NCBI GenBank assembly: GCA_001695595.3 | Contig: MBPM02000113.1 | Location: 62,001 to 126,000 of the forward strand | Direction of reading: 5' to 3' | From: Plasmopara viticola | Lineage: Eukaryota; Oomycota; Peronosporomycetes; Peronosporales; Peronosporaceae | Length of the DNA: 64,000 nucleotides | Part shown: one piece after another, positions 1 to 11,627 of the stretch | How positions within the stretch are numbered: position 1 is the stretch's first letter | Layout of the letters: every line of letters starts with the position of its first letter | Made by a program: the position numbers and the translations under genes | The notes under the pieces: model-generated | What the model was told of the DNA's origin: nothing | Database searches by the model: none | What the model saw: the letters and a program-made list of their open reading frames with translations, nothing else

Positions 1-2616
1 GTGGCAGCAGCACACATCACCTGATTTTGAAATTCGCGACGGGTAAACCACAACATAACGTTTAATCTATTACACAGTCAGTTACATTTCGTTTAGCAGG
101 ATTTAGTGACGCCAAACATGACTGAACGTCAAGTGCAACACAGTATGGGGAAGTGTTTATTCAAACTTATTTTTGTTGCCTGATGTGGTGTCATCAATAC
201 ACCTGTACGACTCTTAGTCGACGAGAGCATGGTCGTTTTCATATTTTAAGGACGCGATTCGCACAGCTTGTTAAACCGGGTGTGTTAGTTAGTGGCTCAA
301 ATGATTTCAGCTTCATGATTGGCTATAACAAATCTCTGGGTTGTAAGCTCATAAGCTGGAACTTTGTTACCTGATGTGTCCGGTAACTTTAGCATGTTAT
401 ATATCATCCATGTAGTTACTTTTAATGGCCCATCACATCACCTCTTTCTTAACAATTAATACACCGCAAGCTTAAGGACAAGTAAATCGAGACTATGCGG
501 TGTCAACAAATAGTTGAAACTAGTACAAGCAAAAATGACTTCTCCCGCAAATTTGCGGAGTGCAGTTGACCAGTTTGAGCATTTACACATACGCAATTCA
601 ATTAGATATTCAGTCAAATAATCGTCCACATGAGGATAAGCTTTGACGCCATCACTGACAATGATAAGCTTGAGTACGACAGCGGCAACATCGCCGCAAC
701 TGCATGGAGATACGGACTGTACAATGCAAAATACGATCGCCAAGGGATCAAAACTTAATCTGTTGCGCTACTGTCACGGCCAAACCCTTTTACTATCCAG
801 GACAACACACGACAACACTCCTATGTATTGTTGATAAAACGACATTCAAGCCATCAAGCCTTGTACTTACACGAGGCAGTAACCACGAGACATCGAAGAG
901 ATCGTCATTAGTCTTTGTGACTAGAAAGTCGGATGCAGCCAGGTATGACCAGTTTATAGGCTACCACTAGTCAATGCCGAGCACGCGAAGCGCGACGTGT
1001 ATCTCCCTAGTTTTTTAAGCCTACAGAAGTGTAATTGTCGAAGTCTAGATTCGAATTGCTGATAGCTATATACAACCGCTTGTCTGAGAGGTCGCAGTGT
1101 TTATCTACGTTTGCCTTCTCTTTCTTCACCGCTGTAGCGCGTTGCGCTTGGATTAGGTGACCAACTAGCGAAGCAATTAAGCTCCACCACAGCGAATGAG
1201 TCGACTTCTGCCAAAGAAGTAAAGTGTGTAATTGACTGCGAGTGGCGCAGGAACATTGAGCGTACAATTGCTCTCGGTCTATGATGGGAAATGCGTAGGT
1301 TTACAAAGTCCATATCCTCGTCTTTTCTTGCAGTGTGTCCATGCGCATGATTTCTTAATGTGGTGCTGCAATTATTAATGCTAAAATGATGGATGGAGTG
1401 CCCTTTTGACATCTACAAGATCGAGGTTTCGTGTTTTCTTCCTTAGAATAAAGCCTTTGGTAGCCATAAAGCGATGTAAGCTTGTTGAACCGAAGTAGGG
1501 GACGTCGGCCGTTGTTGACGAAGTGCGGGCCAGATATATCGATTCGTGCTCTGCGTGCTCAGAGTTACTAGGGTCTTGCTTCAGTAAAGATAGAAAATTA
1601 AGTATCCAGTCAACAGAAAACGTTGCGTAGCAATGTAAAATATTTTTTAGCACACTGCTAACCTAGTTTGTTTGACCGACTGTTTCAGGGTATGCATATT
1701 CTAACATCAAATGCTTAGCATCTACTAAAATGAGTCGCTCCTTATGCATAACTATACATTCTAAAGACACGATGACTATTAACAAAATAATTTTTTGAGA
1801 GAAATGCAAATACATTCCAGTTGGCAGCAGACTAACCTCAGTCAGCTCTTAAACAGTTATCATATGTTTGAGCTTATTTACGTGGCTAACATATGCCCCA
1901 GATAATTTATTGTATCGTGTGTAACCTGGGACTGTATCGTGCTATCCCATCTTGTTTGGACTAAGTGACGAGTACTTCTAGCTCAATGCACTTACCAGCG
2001 CTCTTTTGCTCTCTCCGTGCACAGTCGCACAACGAATCGAGGTGAGACCTCTCAGACACCGGGATCACCCTGGAGCACAAGCATTTTTACGTACTTAAAC
2101 TTATTGCACTAGGCTGGTCTTCGTAAGCTATCACATTAGGCTCAAGTTCAACATAAACACATTGAGTGCGCTGCACTTTATTTTGCTATTCAGATAGCTA
2201 CAGCAGAACCGGGTGACAGTTGAAAACGAGCACAATTTCTAGTGACAGCAAATTTTTCGTCATTAGTGAGTCTGCTCCCAATGTTGCACTTATTGCTGGC
2301 GGTGTGAAAGTACATGCTAAAGAGCGCAAATACCCCCATTTATCGTGTGCTAGATTAATTATACGAGGCTAACGTTGTTTGAGTGTCTGGATTATCGTTT
2401 TCGCTGAAGAAGTACTTTTAAACATATATCGCGCATATATTTCACTAAAAAGAAGAAGTCAGGTTGAGCAAGGTGTCTGTTCTCAGTTACCAATTTATAG
2501 CTCAATCCTTTGACACAATAAAAGCGACCGTATTCCTTGCGCTTTCTCCTTACTCTGCATTTCTTGCTGATAGTGTTTTGTTTGCAGGCAGAAAAACTCG
2601 CTTGCGCTAGGTCGCC
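1..2616. other. Gene-free stretch, no feature recognised
   Basis: Only short, overlapping open frames on both strands, none with a recognisable domain and none longer than about 100 codons. Many begin at non-ATG codons. Composition is AT-rich and resembles the other decayed intergenic regions here. No RNA gene or intact element was seen. Confidence 0.6.
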
Positions 2617-3898
2617 GATTTTATAAAAACATGTTATTAACGCAGACGTTGTGTGAGCATCGACGTACAAATTTTTTTTGACAATTGACTTGAATACTTG
2701 AGTTTTTGTTTCAATAAATAAAATAAAACATGGTCGGTCGTGAAAATAAAAGAATCGAGCAAATCACAGGAGACTATAAAAAATGCTGGCATCCGTAAAA
2801 TTGCTTTACACGCGCAACTTGTCGCGGGTGGTGGCTTCACACAGACCAGAATATTCACGTGCACTTACATACTGGAGCAGGTCGTGCAGCTCTTTGCACA
2901 GAGGACAGGCGTGCATAACGTTGTGCGATCTTTCGGTGATGACCGTTCAAAATCACCAGTCTTAACGAAATCGTCATGTGCAATCGATTACTGCACAGTA
3001 CAAAACTATTAAGAACATATGGTATCTACCTACCTTGCAGATGCATTTAAACAGGACTCTGCAGAATAAGCATGGACTATGTCTCGTTTGTATTCCTTTG
3101 AAACACACTGTATAAGTAGCCTATTGTGCATCAAGATTCGTAGCAATGGGCAGCGAGCTTTAAAGCGCTTGCCCGTCAAAAAGGTCTTCAGGCGTGAATG
3201 GCTTTTGAAAAGCCTCCCACAATACCGCTGTGGGGAAACCGATCGAGGAGTGTCCCAGATTTTATAAAAAAATGTTATTAACGCAGACGTTGTGTGAGCA
3301 TCGACGTACGAATTTTTTTTACAATTGACTTGAATACTTGAGTTTTTGTTTTAATAAATAAAATAAAGCATTGTCGGTCGTGAAAATAAAAGAATCAAGC
3401 AAATCACAGGAGACTATAAAAAATGCTAGCACCCGTAAAATTGCTTTACACGCGCAACTTGTCGCGGGTGGTGGCTTCACACAGACCAGAATATTCCCGT
3501 GCACTTACATACTGGAGCAGGTCGTGCAGCTCTTTGCACAGAGGACAGGCGTGCATAACGTTGTGCGATCTTTCGGTGATGACCGTTCAAAATCACCAGT
3601 CTTAACGAAATCGTCATGTGCAATCGATTGCTGCACAGTACAAAATTATTAAGAACATATGGTATCTACCTATCTTGCAGATGCATTTAGACAGGACTCT
3701 GCAGAATAAGCATGGACTATGTCTCGTTTGTATTCCTTTGAAACACACTGTATAAGTAGCCTATCGTGCATCAAGATTCGTAGCAATGGGCAGTGAGCTT
3801 TAAAGCGTTTGCCCGTCAAAACGTTTCTCAGGCGTAAATGGCTTTTGAAAAGCCTCCCACAATACCGCTGTGGGGAAACCGATCGAGGAGTGTCCCAG
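2617..3898. repeat. Tandem duplication, two copies of a 641-base unit
   Basis: The unit at 2617-3257 is followed directly by a second copy at 3258-3898. Both begin with GATTTTATAAAAA and both end in a segment finishing GTGTCCCAG. The copies differ by scattered single-base substitutions, so the event is fairly recent. Matching open frames appear in both copies (2740-3012 and 3371-3652 on plus; 2637-2864 and 3319-3504 on minus), but they start at non-ATG codons or encode nothing recognisable. I see no TG...CA termini or primer-binding site, so LTRs are not supported. Confidence 0.9.
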
Positions 3899-6165
3899 GC
3901 GCTCTGGCGCAATATATATACGAACCGAATCATGTAGTGCACTACATCTTAATGTTATAAAGCTGTCTGTTTTGAGCGGCCGATCGAGCCTGGAGCCCAC
4001 TGCGAAGGTAAGCAACTTCCCGATACACTATGGAGACCTTGTACTGGAGCCAGCGTCGATCGATCCAATTATGAGGTTAACTTGATATGTGGCTTAAAGC
4101 GTTAGCACATGAATGACCAGAAGAAGCCGCGAATTGGTCGTCGATGTAGACTCTAAATGTAATCTCACGTGCGTGTATATAATTGCGCAGGAGCTGGAGT
4201 TCCTCTAAAAACGGTGCAAGGCCGAAGCGAAAGTGGACTCGGTGCCGTTCGACCATCACTGCCAGCTCACTTGCATATGAAGTGCATTGTATAACATGAT
4301 CGCTGTTACGGACTTAAGAGACGTTTTTTGAAGGGTGAGAGCCTATTTGCATTAGAATCTTTGAAAGTCGCTGGACTGGCTTCGACACGACTGATCACAA
4401 GTCGTTGCGCTCTAGAAATGGAAGCAACGGGCTCTTCGCAAGTAATCCGCGATCTTTAAGCCGCACATTAAGATTATAAAGAAGTGTTTTTATAAATTGT
4501 TTGCCTTCAGTGTATTATGACGAAGTCTACGTATTACATAAGCAAATGACGTCAACCCGATTAGGGACTCTATTGGACTTTAAACTCACGGGCGATAAGA
4601 TCGTTGTTAGACGTGACTACTTTTCATATAGCATCTTGGAGGTTCACTAAATTTGTTACTTGAGCGTACAGCGCAGAATAGTACCCAAATTTATTTGTTA
4701 CTCTAATGTAGAGGTGATAATTCAGAAAAGTACCCAGGAGTATTCTCATACCGCCCTTGCTCTTCTACAATCTTATAATACCAAAAAAAGGTGATAGGAG
4801 AGGTCAGCTATTGGCGCTTAAAGCACTTGCCTTTTACTGTGAGGGTACGCTAGAGCAACGGTCAATTTATACAAAACTTCTTTTGTTAATGCCACGCAAT
4901 AAGTGACCTTTGAAAAGCCCTCACGGCGCATAAGGTAAATAAGCGTACATCTCGGCACCATAATGTGTATAGGCTAGGTATTTCGCAATCGAAGAGTCTT
5001 GCTGCCTCGTTGAACCCTCTGTCCAGAAGGTTAAAAAAGTCTCACGGTAAACAAATATCGTTCCTGGGGGTGGGTTGGTCACAACGCCGCTTGCCTGGTC
5101 CGTTGAAATCTTTGGTTGTTTAAATCATCCGGAAAATGTACGAAATGTTGCCGATCTCATCTTTCTGGCGCCCAATGTTGGTGAATTCCATAACAAAATC
5201 GTCCTGGGTCAAGCCTTCTCCATGAAATTCACGGATTTCTTGTCGATGGAGGTGAGGGCTTTGCAATGTCTACCACTTTCGAAGCTTGTTCTCAGCCATT
5301 TTGACAAGATTGTCTTCACATTAAGACTATTGTGCAATGATAGCGGGCAAAAAGAGAGCAAGTTGTTAAGAATGTCCCTCATTCCTATTTGAGGCGTGAA
5401 GGCGGAGTTGTCAGCGGACCTCTAAGCCACGAAAACGGTATGCACGCGATACGGGCCATGTTGGAGTGATATCCAAGCGGCATTATTGTGAGTGAACTAC
5501 TTTCAGACTGCCACGCACGGCACAAGAACAGCCTTTGTGGTAGTCAGATCCATTTTAATGGATTTAAATCGGGAAGGTTTCTGGTGTAGAGGCACGTTTT
5601 GAGGTCAAAGAAACCTTCTTGGTAGCTTATTTGGCCGACCCGACGAAATGCAATACATTTTTTCTGCCTGCAAAAAGCCAAATAGTGTAAGATAACACTC
5701 ATCCCTCTTAGCTTATATGTAGCCGTAGCCTTAATGGGACTAACTTGAGCTTTCGTGTTCATAGAAAAGCTTTACTGAAGAGGCGTATCGTAGTGCACGA
5801 TGAGCACCTTATTAACAATCTGCTAGTTTCCAATCTAACTTAATTCAAAACGACCCACAACCGGCTCGACAGAAACGAGCGAGAAGTCCACTCTCAATTA
5901 AAGTTGAGATAAAAAGACCATTCTTTCAGTGAATCGCTTTTTGCTTTTCACTGAAATCATTCGTGAAGAGATCACGCTCACAACACATCGACATTAAATA
6001 GGATACCGAATGGAGCACGTGATACTCAAAATATGTATACCGATTGCCTGAAGGATGCGCGACTTGTGAAGTTACAAGAGCTAGGCTCAGGTGAGCCTGG
6101 TGCGTGTATATTACTTGAAGCCTTCGTACAAAGCATCGTTTCGGAGACTTTACAAGCTCACAAGC
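3899..6165. other. Gene-free stretch
   Basis: No supported gene. The longest frame (5075-5392, plus) opens at TTG and resembles nothing I know. No element boundary was found. Confidence 0.5.
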
Positions 6166-6498
6166 ATGGCTCAGATTTTTTCGAGGGAGATAAGTAACCT
6201 CTCGAATCATTATGAAGTTTCCGAGCCAACGATGGATGATGAATATACTACGCTGCTTGATACGCTGTCAAATTGCCTTGTGCTTGCAGACGAAAAGGCC
6301 GATGGCACGGTCAAGCTTCTCGATAATGCAACAAATCTAGACCTTGTGATGAAGCCGGTAGCTCAATGTTGGAGGACTTTCAACAACGCGTTGTTATTTA
6401 AAATGTCACTTGAGCATCCCATCATTGCTGAATGCGTGCAATTAACTGCACAATATCAGCTACGTATTCGAACTTTTGTACAAAGTTCGGAAGCGTGA
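6166..6498 (+). CDS. Hypothetical 110-residue ORF, possibly a relic
   Basis: An ATG-initiated frame of 110 codons beginning MAQIFSREIS and ending TFVQSSEA. It has no signal peptide, membrane segment or recognised motif. The frame stays open without an ATG for 25 codons upstream, to a GTG at 6091. It sits immediately upstream of a decayed non-LTR retrotransposon and could be part of that element's first ORF or an unrelated gene fragment. I do not recognise it, and coding status is uncertain. Confidence 0.25.
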   Translation: MAQIFSREISNLSNHYEVSEPTMDDEYTTLLDTLSNCLVLADEKADGTVKLLDNATNLDLVMKPVAQCWRTFNNALLFKMSLEHPIIAECVQLTAQYQLRIRTFVQSSEA

Positions 6499-6599
6499 CA
6501 TGTACTACTCAACCGCCATGACATCTTTAAGGCGTGTGCCGTAAATTGAATCCACGCTGACTCGATTCCGGAGCTTGCGAGCTCGTCGAAGGTACTAGG

Positions 6600-7965
6600 T
6601 ATATTTGACTTGCGCTCATGTCCATTGCTCTGACACTCTTTAGAAATTACCGCTGGATTCAGTACATTACGGGCCAGCCGGTCGAACGGATTCCAGCACA
6701 CCACATGCGCTCCTTGCATCCAAATACACTGCTTCGGCTGCTGCGTTCAAAGGCTACAAAGCTTTGCTTGGAGCGGTGCGTGACGTTCAATGGCAAGATC
6801 ACTTTCTGGACGACATTGAAAGCTCCGCCACATTGGAGGGTACTATCCGGACGATTAGTTGGTACTAAAGATTCGATCAAATACTGGCTTCTTGACCACG
6901 AAATTGGCTGGAGCTGTCTTCAGGCACTGCTAAACTTGGGTCGGAAGTAGAATACGCCTGGAACGCTATTTCGCTTATGACCATTAACACGAACAGCACT
7001 AAGCGAAATAATCACGTTTTCATTGACAATCTTTCAGCCAATCACTCGCTAACATGCGGCCCGATCGACCCTCACGCGGTCGCAGTAGTGGAGGGAGTCC
7101 TGGCGCTCCTACGTTCTATTGCTTTTAGTATCGACACGGCTGCAGAAATGGTACATCTGTCTGTGCTGAGACGGTATCTTGTTGTAAAGGTAACGGTTCA
7201 ACATGCTCCCGTCTATATTCAGAATGTGTATGCGCCTGTCAATAGACACGAATAGCAAATGTTCTTTTAAAACCTTCCGACAGATGGATTTGAAGATGAT
7301 GCAACGCACTTTGTGCTTGTAAATTTAAATACGCCACTTGACCCTCGACTCTACTGCTTAAAACCTGACTTGCGCTACGACCCGATCCGCTCTGCTTGTC
7401 TCGAGTGGATTGCCAACCAAAGTGTCGTCGAAGCGTGGCTTGCCCACTATGACTCTAAGCGGGTGTTTACTGGTTCTCTTCCTCGAAAAAATCGAGTGGA
7501 CTATATTCTAGTTTCGGAGCAGTTCTGTGACTGCTTTACAAAAGTGCCGAATATTACCTGCCAATGCACGCAAGTGATCATCTTACTTATTGTCTTTTCC
7601 TTTGAGGTGGCTCGCATCTTCTTAGGCGTGGTTATTGGAATGTATTCGCGATAACCCCTTTAATATCCAAAGGTTGTATCAGCGATCGTAGGGGAGGCCA
7701 AGCAGGTCCTGGACCATCTTCGCCGCCCAGAAATGCGTGGAAAAAGAAGCATCAAAACTCAGCTTCAAGATGTACAGAAGAAGCTCAAGCACAAGATACA
7801 CAAAAGATCGAAGATGTCCGCAAGGACCAGCCAATACAATCAAGACGTTTCTTTTAACTTCCAAGCCAACGGCTCGGAACGCTCAACATCTCATTTCTTT
7901 CCTCCTCAAGACACAAGTTTCCGACGTGTTTGGATTGAGGAGAAAATATAATTAAGTATATTTGT
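6600..7965 (+). mobile_element. Decayed non-LTR retrotransposon (LINE) with endonuclease domain remains
   Basis: Conceptual translation across several broken frames gives pieces of an endonuclease/exonuclease/phosphatase domain, as found at the N-terminus of LINE ORF2. At 7195-7255 is YIQNVYAPVNRHE. At 7305-7480 a segment reads LNTPLDP, then a long stretch, then AWLAHYDSKRVFT. At 7490-7530 is RKNRVDYILVSEQF. At about 7567-7590 is the SDH-type catalytic signature, HASDHLTYC. Downstream (7680-7950) lies a Lys/Arg-rich linker-like piece. Stops and frameshifts interrupt every segment, and no reverse transcriptase motif was seen afterwards. The element is therefore dead and 3' truncated or too decayed to follow. 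Edges are approximate. Confidence 0.7.
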
Positions 7966-8916
7966 CTCAACGAATACTCAAACTATCTCTTGGCGTTTCT
8001 TGGAGCAGTGCGGTCTGAACTGGGTGAATTCGGAAACCCAACCGAACGTGCGTGCTCACAAGCTTGCTGCGCTCGCATATATTCGTTCCAAACGGTAAAT
8101 GAGAACTTTGTTCTATGATCACCCTTCAGCCAAGCGTGACAATAAAATGTACAGATTGATCGACTTAACATATTCAACAGTAAGCCCAAAAATATATTTT
8201 AAGCCATACACGAAAAGGCGCTATACCACTTTTCGATGCAGCCCTGTCAAATCAAATTGAGGTAATTCAGTGGTGCCGGAACATCGATCGCTCTTACAAA
8301 TGTTTGCTTCCCTTCTGTAGAATTGTGACGTGCAGAAAAATTGACAGACAATATTCATAAATAAGACTGGCATTTTTGCTGCCTATTTGGTCATTATTAT
8401 GCAGCCTTAGTATCTGAGGCGGAAAGAGAGAAAATATCGTTTGCCTCCTTCTGAATATAATCCAAGTTCTAGTGGTAAAGGCTGTAGCGGACCGCTACAT
8501 AATACCAAGCTTTTGTGGTTAAAGCTGGCTCTTCGCTAGAAGAGGCCTAGCATGAAATGGTCCTAAACAGACAACTTATCGGTGTTTGCTAAGAGGTATT
8601 TAATATAGACACCAATGTGAAGAGTTTTAGGTAGCTTCAAAAAAGAAAAGAAACGGTCTTTAAGCTGCACTCCGTTGCACCTTAACACCAAGATTCGGTC
8701 ATTGGACGAGCGCATCTATTGCGAATTGTGCGGTTTGACACTCTATTACAAATATTGTGCGTACAGCATTATGACAGTACATTGGTGTTGTCCGATAAAC
8801 GATCAGCGACCAATTTTTTTTCTGCTATTCAGAGCTTCATTTACTATGCAAGCCGTGTCATGACTTTCGCCAAGATTTTTGAACAGATGACCAGAAAAAA
8901 ATCCTATTTAGCACAT
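7966..8916. other. Gene-free stretch
   Basis: No supported gene or repeat. It may hold further LINE debris, but no motif could be read. Confidence 0.45.
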
Positions 8917-9582
8917 TTAAACCATGTAAGTGACCTCCGCGCGCACATGAAGACAAAGATGGACCAGCAGCCCGAACACCATCCAGACGACAATTGTGGC
9001 CACAATCGGGTAGCATATTGCAGACACATTGCAATTTTTAGACTCAAAACCCTCAGGAAACACAGGAGACATGCAGCAGAAGCTGTTCCATTTGTTGTGT
9101 TTCATGTCCATCTTGGCCTTTTTGACCTTCATTGCCCACGTCGCCACTGCTTCCTGAATTTTGTTCATTTCTTTGTATTCAAGCTCTAATTCCTCAGGAC
9201 AAGACTGTCTCAACAGCGTCGTCAAAAACGGCTCGTCGTCTTCGTAGTCCAAAAGGTCATCATCTTCTTCATCGCTAGCGGCGTCGACTGCCTCTACGCA
9301 CTCTGGTGCGCACTGACGATCTGCACTCTCGTAGTCCAAGTTAGAATGTCTATTAGAGGACGAAAACTGCTGTTCTTTAATGTCGCCGGGCGTGTCGAAC
9401 GTGTCGAACTTGTCGAGCGACATGCGTGCACTTGACGGACACTTTGATAGCGTGTGCTTAGTCTCGAGGTGGTCGACCAGACAGCTTTTGCACAAAACGT
9501 CCATGCATTGTTTGCATTTTTTCTTAAGGCCAAACACCTTAAACTTCTTGCCGCATTCATCGCACGCGCTTGGGGTGCCCAT
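8917..9582 (-). CDS. FYVE-like zinc-finger protein with C-terminal membrane anchor
   Basis: From ATG at 9582 this encodes 221 residues. Residues 7-34 hold six cysteines spaced C-x2-C-x12-C-x2-C-x4-C-x2-C, the spacing of a FYVE/RING-type zinc cluster; a seventh and an eighth ligand could come from Cys/His just after. The basic R(R/K)HHCR patch that lets true FYVE domains bind PI3P is absent, so 'FYVE-like' is safest. An acidic stretch (DEEDDDLLDYEDDE) sits mid-protein, and a hydrophobic segment near residues 185-215 (containing IVATIVVWMVFGLLVHLCL) looks like a tail anchor. I infer an adaptor on an endomembrane. The frame stays open for 33 codons upstream (ITPPLR directly before the Met) but contains no other ATG, so an upstream exon is possible. 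It is divergently arranged with the dihydrolipoamide dehydrogenase gene about 300 bases away. Confidence 0.75.
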   Translation of the reverse strand: MGTPSACDECGKKFKVFGLKKKCKQCMDVLCKSCLVDHLETKHTLSKCPSSARMSLDKFDTFDTPGDIKEQQFSSSNRHSNLDYESADRQCAPECVEAVDAASDEEDDDLLDYEDDEPFLTTLLRQSCPEELELEYKEMNKIQEAVATWAMKVKKAKMDMKHNKWNSFCCMSPVFPEGFESKNCNVSAICYPIVATIVVWMVFGLLVHLCLHVRAEVTYMV

Positions 9583-9830
9583 TCGCAATGGTGGCGTAAT
9601 CGGACCAGTTTTGGGCCTATGAGTATATTGCGCAATACTATAATCATATGGAAATATCAGCTGTGTGATTCGAGATATCAAATGTCAATGCATTATCCTT
9701 ATGCTACTGTAACTTAATTATGCACGGTAATATGGATATACTTACTATTAATAGTACGTGCATCCTATCAATTTTACCGGCATTCTCTTTCCATTAAGTA
9801 CGACTACGTGCTACCGTTCAAGCAGTATCA

Positions 9831-9844
9831 GCATTTTCGCTTTA
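9831..9844 (+). promoter_or_regulatory. Oomycete initiator-like element of the dihydrolipoamide dehydrogenase gene
   Basis: GCATTTTCGCTTTA lies 35-48 bases before the start codon and fits the oomycete initiator pattern, a pyrimidine-rich core around TCAYTYY near the transcription start. The L10a gene has a close match (GCATTCTCCCTTT) at a similar distance. Confidence 0.45.
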
Positions 9845-9878
9845 TTAACGATTTCCCCCGCTGAATCGCCATATTACT

Positions 9879-11369
9879 ATGTTACGTAACCTGCGCTCGC
9901 TCTCGCGCCGCCCCATGGCAATGCGCTCTCCTGTCGCTGCACACGCCTTCTCTTCCTCTTCCGATTATGATTTGGTGGTGATCGGCGGAGGTCCTGGGGG
10001 CTATGTGGCGGCCATAAAGGCCGCGCAGCTAGGAATGAAAACAGCGTGTATTGAAACGCGCGGCAAGCTAGGCGGCACTTGCTTAAACGTGGGCTGCATC
10101 CCATCGAAGGCCCTTTTACACTCGACGCATCTTCTGCATACGGCTCAGCACGAGTTTAAAAACTATGGTATTGACGCGCCTGGAGTCACGGCAAACTTTC
10201 CCCAGATGATGAAAGCCAAGGACAAAGCTGTTAAAACGTTAACGAGTGGCATTGAGTCCTTATTTAAGAAGAACAAAGTGACGTATATCAAGGGTTTTGG
10301 CAAGATCTCGGCACAGGGTGAAGTGTCTGTGGCATTGCAAGATAACAATGGAAATGAGACTGTCAAGGCAAAAAACATTATCATTGCAACAGGGTCAGAG
10401 GTGACTCCACTGCCTCCAGTGCCAGTGGATAATGCGGCAGGTAAAATTGTGGACTCTACGGGTGCTTTAGAACTTAAGCGCATTCCAGAACACCTCGTTG
10501 TTGTAGGTGCTGGCGTCATTGGATTGGAGCTTGGCTCCGTGTACAAACGTCTTGGTGCCAAGGTGACGGTCGTGGAGTATCTAGACGATGCTTGTACCGG
10601 TATGGACAAGGGAGCAGTCAAAGAGTTTGTAAAGCTGTTGAAAAAACAAGGACTTGACTTTAAGTTTGGCACTAAAGTGACGGCTTCGGAAGTAAGTGGA
10701 GATGTTGTTAAACTGACGACCGAGCCGTCCAAAGGTGGTGATGCGGCTTCTATTGAATGTGACACGGTGCTCGTGGCCACTGGACGTCGCGCCTTCACTG
10801 CTGGTCTTGGTCTAGAGCAAATGGGTATTCAGACCGATAAATTTGGCCGCATCGAAGTGGACGAAAGTTTCCGTACGCAAGTACCTGGTATTTTTGCCAT
10901 TGGTGATGTGATTAAGGGCGCTATGCTGGCGCACAAGGCCGAAGAAGAAGGAGTTGCTTGTGCTGAGATCATTGCCGGCAAGCACGGCCACGTAAATTAT
11001 GGCGCCATTCCTGGTGTCATTTACACGTTTCCCGAGTTTGCGTCGGTTGGCAAGACGGAGGAAGAACTCAAGGCGGAAGGTGTCGAATACAACGTGGGCA
11101 AATTTCCAATGATGGCCAACTCGCGTGCTCGTACGGTGGCTGAGGCCGATGGTATGGTCAAGGTGCTGGCGGACAAGAAGACGGATAAGCTGCTGGGCGT
11201 ACACATTATCGCTAGCAATGCTGGCGAAATGATTTCGGAAGGTGTGATTGGCATTGAATATGGGGCTGCTAGTGAAGACCTGGCACGCACCACCCACGCC
11301 CACCCGACACTAAGTGAGGCGTTCAAAGAGGCCTGTCTGGCTGCGTACGACAAGCCGATTAATTTTTAA
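9879..11369 (+). CDS. DLD: Dihydrolipoamide dehydrogenase, mitochondrial (E3)
   Basis: A single exon of 496 codons. The product is the FAD-dependent E3 subunit that reoxidises dihydrolipoyl groups with NAD+ in the pyruvate, 2-oxoglutarate and branched-chain dehydrogenase complexes and in glycine cleavage. The N-terminal 28 residues are rich in Arg and Ser without acidic residues, as in a mitochondrial presequence. Next come the FAD-binding GGGPGGY motif (residues 36-42), the redox-active disulfide CLNVGC (Cys68 and Cys73), the NAD-binding VVGAGVIGLELG motif near residue 210, the second FAD motif ending in AIGD, and the C-terminal dimerisation domain with the catalytic pair in HAHPTLSE (His475, Glu480). 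Length and motif order are normal and all catalytic residues are present, so it should be active. Confidence 0.98.
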   Translation: MLRNLRSLSRRPMAMRSPVAAHAFSSSSDYDLVVIGGGPGGYVAAIKAAQLGMKTACIETRGKLGGTCLNVGCIPSKALLHSTHLLHTAQHEFKNYGIDAPGVTANFPQMMKAKDKAVKTLTSGIESLFKKNKVTYIKGFGKISAQGEVSVALQDNNGNETVKAKNIIIATGSEVTPLPPVPVDNAAGKIVDSTGALELKRIPEHLVVVGAGVIGLELGSVYKRLGAKVTVVEYLDDACTGMDKGAVKEFVKLLKKQGLDFKFGTKVTASEVSGDVVKLTTEPSKGGDAASIECDTVLVATGRRAFTAGLGLEQMGIQTDKFGRIEVDESFRTQVPGIFAIGDVIKGAMLAHKAEEEGVACAEIIAGKHGHVNYGAIPGVIYTFPEFASVGKTEEELKAEGVEYNVGKFPMMANSRARTVAEADGMVKVLADKKTDKLLGVHIIASNAGEMISEGVIGIEYGAASEDLARTTHAHPTLSEAFKEACLAAYDKPINF

Positions 11370-11478
11370 ACAGAGAATTGAGTCTTTGTTAGTAGATGAA
11401 GGTGCAGCATGAAAATTAGAAAGAACGATGCGTGTGTAGGCAAAGAAGTGTTATTGCACACATTGCTTCATCTACTTG

Positions 11479-11624
11479 TAGTAGTACTAATTTTTTTCTT
11501 ATGCGATTCGTAAGTTGAGCAGTAATTGGGTAGAGTTTAAAGCCCTATTCATAGTAGTACTATCTTTTTTTATGCGATTCGTAAGTTGAGCGGTAATCGG
11601 GTAAAGTTTAAAGCCCTATTCGTA
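11479..11624. repeat. Tandem duplication of 73 bases upstream of the Yae1-domain gene
   Basis: Copy 1 (11479-11551) and copy 2 (11552-11624) share TAGTAGTACTA at the start, ATGCGATTCGTAAGTTGAGC in the middle and AAGCCCTATTC at the end, with a few substitutions and a small change in the T-run. The second copy ends three bases before the likely ATG at 11628, so the duplication covers the 5' leader or core promoter and may double a promoter element. Confidence 0.9.
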
Positions 11625-11627
11625 GTG

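Noticed and set aside
2617..3898. Interpreting the 641-base repeat pair as two LTRs of a retrotransposon
   Set aside because: The copies touch each other with no internal region and lack TG/CA ends.
10163..11353. Long minus-strand frames opposite dihydrolipoamide dehydrogenase (211, 163 and 110 codons)
   Set aside because: Antisense shadows of a well-supported gene with biased codon use; no motifs of their own.
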